Below, in pieces: positions 1 through 11,933 of a DNA stretch of 64,000 nucleotides. Source of the DNA: Sorghum bicolor. Taxonomy: Eukaryota > Streptophyta > Magnoliopsida > Poales > Poaceae. The notes beneath the pieces are model-generated. The model made no database searches. It saw only the letters and a list, made by a program, of their open reading frames with translations, and was not told where the DNA came from. Position numbers and translations under genes: made by a program. Numbering within the stretch: position 1 is the stretch's first letter; each line of letters begins with the position of its first letter. The stretch lies in assembly GCF_000003195.3 (NCBI RefSeq), contig NC_012875.2:32840314-32904313 (forward strand). The letters are read 5' to 3'.

Positions 1-1359
1 GTGGGATGAAAACTTGATCTGAAGTCTAAGTTGTTAACGGATACGATATGGGAAGGTTGAGCTGCTGTTTATCTGTTCCTAGAGATGCTAGAATTCTGGA
101 GAATTTTATCTTTGAAAATCTTTAAAATATTGCATGATGAGTTCCTGTATGATGAGAGTTTAAATTCCTACCACAGCCATATATACTTGCTTGCTAAACT
201 TTGAGCCACACATTTATTATTTACTGCTTATGAGCATTGAATGTGGTCAAGCTGTATAGACCCTTAGGAGCTTGTCATGTGGTTAAATCAAGATTTCACT
301 TGCACGTTCACTCATATATGCTACTTCTACTCTGGAAGTACCATCCATATATATCCACCCATTCCATCTCCAGAACCACCTAAAAATATTCTACTCCTAA
401 TCCAGGAGAGAATAACCAAAAATATTTTTGTTTTTCCCTTGTGAAATAAATGCTCAAGTTATCTTGTTACTACCACTTGCTATATTATCTCATGAGATGA
501 GTGCTCTAAAAAAAGGAGAGAAATACGAGGAAATAAAAAGGAGCGAGTGCTCGGAACCTCGAAAGAAAAAAAAAGTGAGACGAGAGGTAAAAATGGACAA
601 GTGTCCGACAGTAGAATTAGGGGTGCAAGATACCCACCTGAGAGAAAAGAAAAAGAAGAGCATCTCATTCTCCTCATAAAGTTTCAAAAAGCAAGGAAGG
701 TATGTATCCCCTCAAAGAGCAAAAGTAGAATTAGACTTCCACCACCATTGTTTCCACCATTGTTATCACCATCATCACCATACATCATTCATTCGCCACA
801 CATGCACATCTTGATTAAACTCATTGGCTTGTTTCTTTGGATCCATGGTTTGACTATGCAATACATGTCTTGTAAGTATGTATACTTTATTTCCCACCTA
901 TGAGCTCCAGATATTAAAGCCTTATTAGAGTAGGGTGAGAAAGAAGGCAATGTCACTATGCCTTATACCACAAATACTACATATCTTGAGAGAAGGCATA
1001 TACCATCACTTCCTTGGTAAGGATCCAGAAATACCACAAAAGAGAGACCCGAGAGAGTCATACAAGGAATCTCTGAGTTTTATTTAAAAATCTGCAAAAA
1101 CCCCAGAGCTATAGCTGATCAAGAATAAGAGACATGGCACTTGACTAGACTGTTCTATCTTTTAACCACTCAAGACAGAAGTGACTGTTACAAGTCCCAT
1201 GGTGAAGGTAAAGTAAGTAAGTTTTAAGTCTTGACAGTTTACTCTAACTCAGAGATGAGATCTTATTTAAAAGCATGTGTACCGTCAAATTTTTAAAGAT
1301 ATTGCAACAACTTATGATCCATAGCTGAGTCTATCCTTGCTCAGGGACGAGCAAGAGGT

Positions 1360-1374
1360 AAGCTTGGGGGAGTT
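1360..1374 (+). other. Polypurine tract of the plus-strand Athila-like element
   Basis: The purine-rich stretch AAGCTTGGGGGAGTT lies immediately before the LTR start TGTTGACGG and would prime plus-strand DNA synthesis. An imperfect palindrome, built from CTTGCTC, GGGAC and GAGCAAG, lies just upstream at about 1337-1353. The same arrangement is found in reverse at 9773-9810. Confidence 0.7.
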
Positions 1375-3030
1375 TGTTGACGGTCCTTAAGTATCAAATT
1401 TAATTATCAAATAAATAAAGAAAAGGATCCAAATGAAATCAACATCTAGACTTAGGGTTTTATCTGACAGAATTCCACGAGTTTTGGTGTTTGTCTATTT
1501 CTGCAGGGGGTTATCAGGAAATACGAAAGAAAGGCCCACACGTCGGGATTACATAGAGATATTAACATGCCGCGTAATTATCTTACATCTAGAAGACTCC
1601 AGAAGCCACGAGACCGAAGCGGAGGCGAAACGGGGCCTGACCCTGGGCGCCCGCCCAGTTGGTCAGGGCGCCCGCCCTGCCTCTGAGTCTAATCAGGACT
1701 CTGCTTCGCGGGAGATCTCCACTGACCTAAAGGATGAATCTAAACCATACAATATATGTCGGTTTGACCCAATGGCCCATATTCACTTGAAGGGACTATA
1801 AAACCAGACCCCCTGGCCCCTGGAGGAGAGAGCCTCTCAACCCTAATTCATTGTTCCATCAAGGGAGAAGAAGCCTCTGATCAAGATTAGAGCCACCACA
1901 TCAATTAGATATCTAGATTAGCATAGCTACATAGGATTAGAACTAGAAGGAGTCAATCTTCGATTGGTTTCCGGATCTGTCAAGAGGATTCTTGGTAATT
2001 CTCTAATTGTGCTTCTAATTGCTTTCTAATTATCTTTGTTCTTCAATATTATGAATATGACTTTGTTCTACTTCAATATATTGCTTATGACTTTGCTCTA
2101 CTTGCTTATATTCAAGATTATATTGTTCTTAGTTTATCATAGTTATATACTTGGCTTAGTTAGATTGGATCTATATACATGCTTAGGATCGTATAGCGTT
2201 TATCCATCGGATCCATGGGTAAATGATAGATATTGTGTAGGCGTGGTGCTTATACCGTATTTATCTGCGATTGTACCCAATATGCCAGATCGTGGGGTGG
2301 TTCGTGATAGTGACAGCTTCATTGATTCTTATATAGTCCCCCTCTCGTGTATTGGGCTGGCAGAGCAACATTATTACAGGGGAGTGATTGCTATGTTTCT
2401 CATATTCCTTGCTAATATCACTATGCATGGGCATAGTCTTGTCTCGCAATGATTGCTAAGTATGATTGCACTAACTATGATAATGCTAGACTATATAGTT
2501 GAGAATAACTTAGGGAATATTCTTGTAGTTCGTTCTAATACCATGCTAATGACTTTCTAGAGTATCTAATTGAGGTGCTTATCATATTTATTATGTGGCT
2601 AGATCAGATTAATTATCCTTGTCACTATTCGTTATTTCATATATCTTTTATGTGACACTTATCCCTGTATGACGAGTTAGATATAATGTTCTCAATTATA
2701 CCTGCAATGATAGATGCTCAATCTCATATTCTATTCTGTAATCAATAGTGATGATTGTTAATCCCTTCCCAGTGGTAAAAATATAAATAACGATACCTGG
2801 AATACTTCCCTGTTAAAATGCTGCATCGGTATTAATCTGTACGCTTGCAGATCCCATTCATTTTTTATTCAGAAGAGCAATTGCATATTTCAATACCGCG
2901 TCTCTTATATCATGCTGGGGATGACAACTTGGCTTAAGTGGTGTGAGGGATAGGTTTGGCATTTTTGGCACCGTTACTAGATTTAAAGAACTTAGTCTAC
3001 TTTTGGTAATGATGTTAAGAATACCCAACA
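1375..3030 (+). repeat. 3' LTR (1656 bp), Athila-like family
   Basis: It starts TGTTGACGG and ends ACCCAACA. It matches the LTRs at 8120-9772 and 14746-16399 in reverse. It contains a TATA box near 1797, a GC-rich palindromic segment of GGGCGCCCGCCC type around 1645-1680, and a second, degenerate primer-binding-like sequence at 2961-2979, about 65 nt before the LTR end. An open frame at about 2051-2452 occurs in all three LTR copies, but I treat it as incidental. Confidence 0.92.
1797..1803 (+). promoter_or_regulatory. TATA box in LTR
   Basis: TATAAAA within GGGACTATAAAACCAGACC. It is conserved in the other two LTR copies (9344-9350 and 15971-15977, minus strand). It is the likely Pol II start signal of the element. 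Confidence 0.7.
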
Positions 3031-4479
3031 ACGCTGATCGGTCTTCTTCTGGCAATAGCAAAAGTAGGAGAAGAACCGCTGCAGCGCATGACGGGTAGGG
3101 CTGCGGCGACCACGACCGCTGTCCTGAGGAGGGACAGCTTCCTCTTGAGCACCATCAGCACCAGCAGGAGTAGCAGCACTAGCAGGAGTAGCAGGACCAG
3201 CAGGAGTAGCAGCACCAGCAGGACTGAGAGGAGGAGCATGAGGAGCACCCAAGTGCTTGGCACGAACCGGAGCATGAACGCATGGGTGCGAGAACTGTAC
3301 TCCAGCAACTTGCTCAATGATATGCATCAGATAGGGAGCATAGGGCAAATACTTGTGAGGATCCACGGACGCATCAACAATCTTGTTCCACATGAAATCC
3401 GAGACACCAAAGCGGCCACCATTGGCACCAAAGCGAGCCAAGATCTTGGGAGCATCAAGACAGAGGTGAATGGAATCTCCAAACTTGGGGTCAATGGTGT
3501 AGCGTATCAAGTTGTTCAGCACATAGAAGAACGGCTTCAACTGAGTGGTCTTGAAATCTGGATGAGCTCCTGGCTTGTACATTTCAGCAGCATCAAGATA
3601 AGCCTCAGAAATCCCCTCAGCAAAAATGGTAGACAGCCGGGGTGCATCTCGATCCATATGATCAAAACCAAGCAAGCGAGAGAAGGTGATAAAGTCAAGG
3701 CGATAATGAACACCTTGAGTCATCCAATGCAGCACCCTAGAAGCTTGATCTACCCACAATGTTGCCCAAAACTGAAAGATGATCTCTTCATTCCAATTCT
3801 TCTCAAGGGTCATAAGGGGAAGGATGCGCCATTCTTCAAGCTTGTGAATCAAAGCATTGACCTCAGGGTGATTGAATTCTTGCAAGGACTTGAGGACCAC
3901 ATACTTGTGCTAAAAAAGTGGACCATTCTTGGTGGCTTTGCTGGCCTTGTAGAGGACGGATTCATAAAAGTCATTGTGGAACTGAGACCAAAACCGCTCC
4001 TCAACTCCTTCAAACTTGATGAACTTGTACGGGTTCTCGCTGCGCTGATTTCTCAAGTCCACAAGGCGCTTCTTGTAGTCAATACCAAGCCGGGGCTGAG
4101 TGCCAGAGGGTATAGAGGGCCTCCGGACATGAGCATTAAACTGAGGATGCCATGAGAGAGTCCGGCGAGCACCAACCTCACTGAGATGCAGAGGCGAGCG
4201 ACGAAGGACATTGGGGTCCATGGCTCGTCCTTCCTCTTGCACAGGATCAGGCACGGCTTGGCTTCGAACTCTGGCCTGGTGAGAGAGGGGCGGACATGGG
4301 ATGGTGTGGGTGTGAAGAGGGGCAGGAATGCCCTCATCGCCGGTGGAAGCACCAGCCGCACCCTGACCACGGGAAGGAGTCCCACGGCCACGCACTGCCA
4401 GTTCCGCAGACTGACCACCGGCATCACTGGATCTAGGGCGAGCACCACGGGGAGGGTTCTTGCGCTTTCCGGAGTCCAT
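3031..4479 (-). pseudogene. Env-position ORF of the copia element, one amber stop, truncated
   Basis: This ORF lies downstream of RT-RNase H on the same strand, where SIRE-type copia elements carry an extra, env-like ORF. The plausible ATG is at 4479. About 190 codons run to a single in-frame TAG (3912-3910), after which the same frame continues to 3031, where the Athila-like LTR cuts it. The N-terminal part is rich in Arg, Gly and Pro. The middle is a conserved globular region with the landmarks FITFSRLLGFDH, FFYVLNNLIRYTIDPKFGD and FGVSDFMWNKIVD, which I recognise from plant transposon-protein families of unknown function. The C-terminal part is a low-complexity Pro/Ala/Thr repeat. I cannot point to a clear signal peptide or fusion domain, so "env" refers to position only. 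The large plus-strand frame at 3088-4155 is its antisense shadow. Confidence 0.7.
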
Positions 4480-4494
4480 GCTGCAACACCACAA

Positions 4495-5370
4495 AGAGGG
4501 TCAACAAGAGAAGATTACAAGACCGCACTAGAATGCAGCAAGGAAATCGATCAAGGCGATGGGAGGAACTGCCTTGCTCATAGGGGCCGGTACCGCCGGC
4601 CCTAGAGCCGGTACCACCGGCGGCACCGATGAGCAAAGAAATCGCCTCCAATCGACCGAATCGACCAAGGGAGAAGCACATAAGGCATTCTAGAAGCAAG
4701 AACACACTAAGATAAGGAAAGGAGTATGAGGAAACAGCCTAAAAAGAGGTACATTGAGAGATCGGGCGAGTCCAACGAGTACCTTGCGTCACGAAGAGAG
4801 GAGGCCGAATCCAAGCAGCCCCAAGGGTCTTGGAGTCAACCAAGAGCCTCCACGCGTCCCTCACGGCCGGAGCAAAGTCCTCCTCAAAGATCGGGCGAAG
4901 AAGATGGAGGAGACGATAGATCGGGGCAAGAGAGTCGCCGCCGCCGCCGGGAGAAGAGAAGAGATAAGGGTCGGGCGGGTGGGGAAGAAAGAGAGAAGAG
5001 AAATAACCGCGGGCGGCTTAAATACCACAGTAAAAATTAACTGCCGGTACTACCAGCCCAAGGGCCGGTACCACCGGCGAGCCAGAAACTTACGCAGAGA
5101 GTGGCCTACCGGTGCTACCGGGCTTCGGCCGGTATCACCGGCTGGAGCCGGTACCACCGGGGCAGGGCGCCGGTACCACCGCCAGGACAGGGAATCAGCG
5201 CAGAGGCGAACTTAGTGTGGCAAACTTAGAAACAAATCAAACATGGCTAGATTTCATCAAATCATTACAAAACAATGTCCATGCTTGAGATGTGAAAAAT
5301 AGATTTTGAAATAGCACTCAATTTTTCATAAAGTTTTGACCTTTCTAATCAATCAAGTATGTGCAAGACA
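4495..5370 (-). other. Spacer between copia pol and env-position ORF
   Basis: No gene is seen. The GC-rich part (4570-5200) carries about eight copies of an imperfect palindrome of the type GCCGGTACYACCGGC (4584, 4609, 5042, 5063, 5107, 5129, 5147, 5170). The same motif fills the U3 of this element's LTR. The AT-rich part 5220-5370 is plain 3' flank of pol. Confidence 0.6.
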
Positions 5371-6901
5371 TCACGCCATGTTACGAGAATCAATGATATT
5401 TAGTTCACGCCTCAAAGCACAAAATCTTGACTCATCTAGAGGTTTAGTGAAGATATCGGCTAACTGGAATTCGGTTCTCACATGTTGCACAACGATATCT
5501 CCTTTGGATTGGTGGTCTCTCAGGAAGTGATGGCGAATGTCTATGTGCTTTGTTCTAGAGTGGTTTACAGGGTTATCAGCTAGCTTGATTGCCCCCTCAT
5601 TGTCACATAAGAGGGGAATCTTGCTTTGCTCACAACCAAAGTCTCTCAAGGTTTGCTTCATCCAAAGCAGTTGGGCACAGCAAACGCCGGCCGCCACATA
5701 CTCGGCTTCAGCGGTGGAAAGGGCAATAGAGTTTTGTTTCTTAGAACTCCAGGACACCAAAGACCTACCAAGGAATTGGCAAGTCCATGATGTACTCTTT
5801 CGCTCTACCCTGCAACCGGCATAGTCCGAATCGGAGTAGCCAAGTAGAGTGAAAGTGGAGCCCTTTGGGTACCATAAGCCAAGATTAGGAGTGAACACAA
5901 GATATCGAAAGATTCTCTTAACAACCATAAGATGACATTCTTTCGGACTAGCTTGAAATCTTGCACACATGCACACACTAAGTATAATATCAGGCCTAGA
6001 TGCACAAAGGTAAAGCAAAGATCCAATCATGGAGCGATATACCTTTTGATCAATGGCCTTGCCGTCTCCATCAAGGTCAAGGTGTCCGGTTGTTGGCATT
6101 GGTGTCTTTATGGGTTTGGCCTTGTCCATGTCAAACTTCTTTAGCATGTCGGTGGTGTACTTGGTTTGACTTATGAACGTGCCGTCCTTGAGTTGCTTGA
6201 TTTGAAATCCAAGGAAGTACGTCAACTCCCCCATCATGGACATCTCGAACCTTTTGGTCATGATCCTACTAAATTCCTCACTGAAGTCCGCATTAGTACT
6301 ACCAAATATAATGTCATCGACATATGTTTGGCATATAAAAATATCATTATTGACTTTGCGAGTAAATAAAGTGGGATCGGCTTTTCCAATCTCAAACCCT
6401 TGTTTGAGTAGGAAATCCTTGAGACAATCATACCAAGCTCTAGGGGCTTGCTTAAGCCCATAGAGTGCCTTGTCCAGCTTGTAGACATGATCGGGATGAT
6501 GTGGATCTTCAAAACCCGGTGGTTGCTCCACATACACGGTTTCAGAGAGGGGGCCATTGAGGAATGCACTTTTCACGTCCATTTGAAACAACTTGAAATC
6601 ATGGTGAGCAGCAAAGGCAAGTAATATACGAATAGATTCAAGCCTAGCTACAGGTGCATAGGTCTCCCCAAAATCCAAACCTTCGATTTGAGTGAAACCT
6701 TTGGCAACCAACCGAGCCTTGTTTCTAGTGACCACGCCATACTCAGCTTCTTTGTTGCGGAAGACCCATTTGGTACCTATCACATTTTGTTTGGGTCTTT
6801 CCACCAAGGACCAGACTTCATTCCTAGTGAAGTTGTTCAACTCTTCTTGCATAGCCATCACCCAATCCGGATCCGCCAAGGCATCTTCCACCTATTTGGC
6901 A
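5371..6901 (-). pseudogene. Copia reverse transcriptase and RNase H
   Basis: About 505 codons are open from 6891 to the stop at 5371. The RVT_2-type reverse transcriptase begins near EVWSLVERP and carries the catalytic YVDD (residues about 190-193 of the open frame) and the [13 protein letters not shown] motif. RNase H follows, with SDSDYAG and [11 protein letters not shown]. The frame ends with the usual copia sequence [13 protein letters not shown]. It would copy element RNA into cDNA inside the virus-like particle. It is not a separate gene: the frame is joined to integrase by a frameshift near 6890-6910, and a TAG sits just upstream of the open region, so the pol polyprotein is disrupted there. 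The domain itself has no internal stop. Confidence 0.92.
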
Positions 6902-8119
6902 ACATAGAGGAGACAAAGGAGTAATGTTCACAAAAACCAACTAAACAAGAGCGTGTTATTACCCCTCGTTGTATGTCTCCCAAAATGCTATCAACGGGAT
7001 GATCCCGTTGAATAGAGTGATGAACTCTTGGGTGAGGCACTGCTGTTCTTGTTTGAATGGGACCATCATCTTCATCTTCATGGTCTTGGTTGATTGAAGA
7101 ATATAGATCTTGAACGTTTTGATCTCCATCTTGATTTGATTCTTGTGCTTGAGGTGGATCTTGTCCAACTTGTTCTCTTGAGTCATGACCTCTTCTTGAT
7201 GTGGAAGCATCATCATGGGCATTGGTTGACCCATGATGCAAGTTTGGGTCACGAGAAATTTGCATGTGTGCATCATCATCTTCTTCTTCAACGGGTTTCA
7301 CTTCACCGGTAGCAAGCTTTTTGATTACGTGGCGAGATGGCTCTTCTTTACCTAAAATTTCAGCATTGACTTGCTCCTTTTGAGAGCCGTCGCTTTCATC
7401 AAAAGTCACGTCTACCGCTATTTCAATTTGACCGGTGGTCTCATTGAAAACACGATATCCATGTTGATTAGTAGCATAACCAAGTAAAAATCCTTCATCA
7501 ACCTTTGGTGTGAACTTAGAGATTTTGGATCTTTTATTAAGTATGAAACACTTGCATCCAAAAACTCTAAAGTAATCCACCTTAGGCTTTTTACCGGTTA
7601 GAAGTTTGTAGGCAGTTTTCTTCCTCAACTTGTGGAGGTATAAGCGATTGATGGCGTGACATGCCGTGTTAACGGCTTCTGCCCAATAGTCCTTTTCAGA
7701 GATCTTGTATTCATCCAACATTGCTCTCGCGGCTTCAATGAGTGTTCGGTTCTTTCTTTCTACCACACCGTTTTGTTGTGGAGTATATGCAACCGAGAAC
7801 TCATGCTTGATGCCTTCTTCATCAAGATATGCTTCAATGTTGGTGTTTCTAAATTCAGTCCCGTTGTCGCTTCTCACTTTCTTGATCTTCACTTCAAACT
7901 CATTTTGAGCCCGTCTTGCAAACTTCTTGAAGATCCCTTGAGTTTCACTTTTGTCCTTCAAAAAGAATACCCAAGTGAAGCGAGAAAAGTCATCAACAAT
8001 TACAAAACCATATTTGTTACCTCCAATGCTTATGTAAGCATTGGGTCCGAACAAGTCCATGTGAAGTAGCTCAAGTGGTCTTGATGTAGTCACAATGTTC
8101 TTCGCGGGATGCTTAGCTC
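6858..8119 (-). pseudogene. Copia integrase, catalytic core and C-terminal part
   Basis: This is the rve integrase core with its acidic triad: Asp in LLHMDLFGP, Asp in VRSDNGTEF and Glu in NGVVERKNRTL. The copia GKKPKVDYFRVFGCKC region follows, then an acidic, low-complexity linker before RT. It is the left half of an integrase split by the element at 8120-16399. The upstream zinc-binding half is at 16405-16950. The reading frame resumes exactly when the inserted element and one copy of AGCTC are discounted. The frame is lost again near 6900 before RT. It would join element cDNA to the host chromosome. Confidence 0.9.
8115..8119 (+). repeat. Target-site duplication, left copy (AGCTC)
   Basis: AGCTC directly before the LTR terminus at 8120, identical to 16400-16404. 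A perfect 5-bp duplication is the size expected for Ty3/gypsy integration. Confidence 0.9.
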
Positions 8120-9772
8120 TGTTGGGTATTCTTAACATCATTACCAAAAGTAGACTAAGTTCTAAATCTAGCAACGGTGCCAAAAATGCCAAACCTATCC
8201 CTCACACCACTTAAGCCAAGTTGTCATCCCCAGCATGATATAAGAGACGCGGTATTGAAATATGCAATTGCTCTTCTAAATAAATAATGAATGGGATCTG
8301 CAAGCGCACAGATTAATACCGATGCAGCATTTTAACCGGGAAGTATTCCAGGTATCGTTATTTATATTTTTACCACTGGAAGGGATTAACAATCATCACT
8401 ATTGATTACAGAATAGAATATGAGATTGAGCATCTATCATTGCAGGTATAATTGAGAACATTATATCTAACTCGTCATACAGGGATAAGTGTCACATAAA
8501 AGATATATGAAATAACGAATAGTGACAAGGATAATTAATCTGATCTAGCCACATAATAAATATGATAAGCACCTCAATTAGATACTCTAGAAAGTCATTA
8601 GCATGGTATTAGAACGAACTACAAGAATATTCCCTAAGTTATTCTCAACTATATAGTCTAGCATTATCATAGTTAGTGCAAGCATACTTAGCAATCATTG
8701 CGAGACAAGACTACGCCCATGCATAGTGATATTAGCAAGGAATATGAGAAACATAGCAATCACTCCCCTGTAATAATGTTGCTCTGCCAGCCCAATACAC
8801 GAGAGGGGGACTATATAAGAATCAATGAAGCTGTCACTATCACGAACCACCCCACGATCTGGCATATTGGGTACAATCGTAGATAAATACGGTATAAGCA
8901 CCACACTTACACAATATCTATCATTTACCCATGGATCCGATGGATAAACGCTATACGATCCTAAGCATGTATATAGATCCAATCTAACTAAGCCAAGTAC
9001 ATAACTATGATAAACTAAGTTCAATATAATCTTGAATATAAGCAAGTAGAGCAAAGTCATAAGCAATATATTGAAGTAGAACAAAGTCATATTCATAATA
9101 TTGAAGAACAAAGATAATTAGAAGAACAATTAGAAGCACAATTAGAGAATTACCAAGAATCCTCTTGACAGATCCAGAAACCAATCGAAGATTGACTCCT
9201 TCTAGTTCTAATCCTATGTAGCTATGCTAATCTAGATATCTAATTGATGTGGTGGCTCTAATCTTGATCAGAGGCTTCTTCTCCCTTGAGGAACAATGAA
9301 TTAGGGTTGAGAGGCTCTCTCCTCCAGGGGCCAGGGGGTCTGGTTTTATAGTCCCTTCAAGTGAATATGGGCCGTTGGATCCAACCGACATAGATTGTAT
9401 GGTTTAGGTTCATCCTTTAGGTCGGTGGAGATCTCCCACGAAGCAGAGTCCTGATTGGACTCAGGGAGGGGGCGGGCGCCCAGGGCAGGAGGGCGGGCGC
9501 CCTGCCTCTGGCCCCGTTTCGCCTCCGCTTCGGTCTCGTGGCTTCTGGAGTCTTCTAGATGTAAGATAATTGCGCGGCACGTTAATATCTCTATGTAATC
9601 CCGACGTGTGGGCCTTTCTTCCATATTTCCTGATAACCCCCTGCAGAAATAGACAAACACCAAAACTCGTGGAATTCTGTCAGATAAAACCCTAAGTCTG
9701 GATGTTGATTTCATTTGGATCCTTTTCTTTATTTATTTGATAATTAAATTTGATACTTAAGGACCGTCAACA
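8120..9772 (-). repeat. 3' LTR (1653 bp) of the Athila-like element
   Basis: Plus-strand ends are TGTTGGGTATTC and CCGTCAACA. It is nearly identical to 14746-16399 and to the reverse of 1375-3030. It contains the TATA box (9344-9350) and the internal PBS-like copy (about 8168-8186). Confidence 0.93.
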
Positions 9773-11933
9773 AACTCCCCCAAGCTTACCTCTTGCTCGT
9801 CCCTGAGCAAGGATAGACTTAGCTATGGATCATAAGTTGGTGCAATATCTTTAAAATTTGACGGTACACATGCTTTTTAAATAAGATCTCATCTCTGAGT
9901 TAGAGTAAACTGTCAAGACTTAAAACTTACTTACTTTACCTTCCACCATGGGGCTTGTAACTGTCACTTCCATCTTGAGTAGTTAAAAGATAGAACAGTC
10001 TAGCCAAGTGCCATGTCTCTTATTCTTGATCAGCTATAACTCTGGGGTTTTTGCAGATTCCTTGTATGATTCTCTCAGATCTCTCTTTTGTGGTATTTCT
10101 GGATCCTTACCAAGGCAGTGATGGTATATGCCTTCTCTGAAGATATGTAGTATTTGTGGTATGAGGCATAGTGACATTGCCTTCTCTCTCACCCTACTCT
10201 AATAAGGCTTTAATATCTGGAGCTCGTAGGTGGGAGATAAAATATACATACTTACAAGACATTTATTGCATAGTCAAACCATGGATCCCAAGAAATAGAT
10301 CAATAAGTTTAATCAAGATGTGCATGTGTGGCGAATGAATGGTGTATGGTGATGATGGTGATAACAATGGTGAAAGTCTAATTCTACTTTGCTCTTTTGA
10401 GGGGATACATACCTTCCTTGCTTTTTGAAATTTTATGAGGAGAATGAGATGCTCTATATTTTTCTTTTCTCTCTGGTGGGTATCTTGTACCCCTAATTCT
10501 ACTGTCGGACAATTGTCCATTTTTACCTCTCGTCTCACTTTTTCTTTTCTTTCGAGGTTCCGAGCACTTGCTCCTTTTTATTTCCTCGTATTTATTTTTC
10601 TCTCTTTTTTTAGAGCACTCATCTCTTGAGATAATATAGCAAGTGGTAGTAACAAGATAACTTGAGCATTTATTTCACAAGGGAAAACTGAAATATTTTT
10701 GGTTATTCTCTCCCGGATCAGGAGTAGAATATTTTTGGGTGATTCTGGAGATGGAAATGGATGGATATATGTGGATGGTACTTCCGGAGTAGAAGTAGCA
10801 TATATGAGTGAACGTGCAAGTGAAATCTTGATTTAACCACATGACAAGCTCCTAAGGGTCTACACAGCTTGACCACACTCAATGCTCATAAGCAGTAAAT
10901 ATTAAATGTGTGGCTCAAAATCTAGCAAGCATGTATATATGGCTCTGGTAGGAATTTAAAACTCTCATCATACAGGAACTCATCATGCAATATTTTAAGA
11001 TTTTTCAAAGATAAAATTCTCCAGAATTCTAGCATCTCTAGGAACAGATAAACAGCAGCTCAACCTTCCCATATCGTATCCGTTAACAACTTAGACTTTA
11101 GATCAAGTTTTCATCCCACAAGTTTAGGTCTAGAGCAAGCTTTAAATTATAACAGTTATGTCTAAACTTGAGAGAGAACTTAAAATGTGCAAATTAGGCA
11201 GAGCAACTATTCATCATATCCATGCTTAAGTTTTATTATTAAGATACAGATTAGCATAGCCACTTTATTTATTTATTAAACAAAACTAAGCAAAAGATGT
11301 ATATATATATATAAGCATAAAATCTTTATTTGGTTTTTTTCATAGTTATGTATATTTATATTCTAAAATAATATTAGTATAAAGATAGATAGATAGAAAT
11401 ACTTATCGGGATAAATGGGGGTGCTCTCCCCCAAGCTGAATTTTGACGTAATTTCTCTTGATGTAGCTAGCAGGTGGCAGAGGTGTATTTGAAAGTCAGC
11501 AGCATTCTGACAGCGATTAGAATGTCCTCCGTCTACTAGTCTTCTTGATTCTTAAATTGTGTGGAGCTCAAATAGACAACAAAGCTTATAGAAGTGATTA
11601 AGTGTTAGCATAAATATCTAGCCTTTATCATGTTGAGACTCCTTAATAATTATTACTCCCTGTTTTTATATTTTTATTTTATAAAGCAGAAAAGAAATTT
11701 TTATTTTATTTTTATGCCACCACAGTGAATGTACTTATGGGTTTTATGCCACTCGTCTACTCACATGGGGCTTACTGTTTTTCACATTTTTATTTTCTTT
11801 TTAGGATAGCATGAACATAAGTAACTAAGCAAACTATTTTAAATAATTGAAAGGGAAAGGATAACTACCAAGTTTACCTCTTGGCGAGACGTTCGGTGTT
11901 TTTAAGTCCTCCGAACGGGACTCTCCGTTTTCT
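9773..11933 (-). other. Noncoding 3' internal region of the Athila-like element, with polypurine tract
   Basis: This stretch lies between the gag-protease stop and the 3' LTR and shows no credible gene on either strand. The sense-strand polypurine tract (reverse of AACTCCCCCAAGCTT, 9773-9787) adjoins the LTR, with an imperfect CTTGCTC/GAGCAAG palindrome beside it (9794-9813). Simple repeats occur at about 11299-11313 (AT) and 11379-11397 (GATA). The right part, up to about 11125, is matched by 1-1374 in reverse. Confidence 0.75.

Larger units (their letters stand above)
1..3030 (+). mobile_element. 3' part of a plus-strand Athila-like gypsy element
   Basis: The window opens inside this element. 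Positions 1-1374 are the noncoding 3' internal region and 1375-3030 is its 3' LTR. The whole stretch is the reverse complement, with scattered differences, of about 8120-11125, so it is a second copy of the complete element at 8120-16399 in the opposite orientation. It ends in CA at 3030 and is followed by ACGCT (3031-3035), the expected target duplication, whose partner lies left of the window. It is inserted in the env-position ORF of the copia element. Short open frames in 428-903 lie in sequence that is noncoding in the complete copy and are not genes. Confidence 0.9.

Noticed and set aside
428..903. Overlapping small frames near the left edge
   Set aside because: Noncoding 3' region of an LTR element; the matching region 10263-10629 does not keep the same frames.
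1645..1690. GGGCGCCCGCCC repeats as a CRISPR-like or origin element
   Set aside because: Only two or three imperfect GC-rich palindromes inside an LTR; no spacer-repeat structure.
2036..2452. 138-codon hydrophobic frame repeated in all three Athila-like LTRs (also 8695-9111 and 15322-15738, minus)
   Set aside because: It lies wholly in the LTR, starts at TTG (first ATG 5 codons in), and is shared simply because the LTRs are nearly identical. No domain and no evidence of translation.
3088..4155. 355-codon plus-strand frame, Ser/Thr/Arg rich
   Set aside because: Exact antisense shadow of the env-position ORF, which has the recognisable conserved region.
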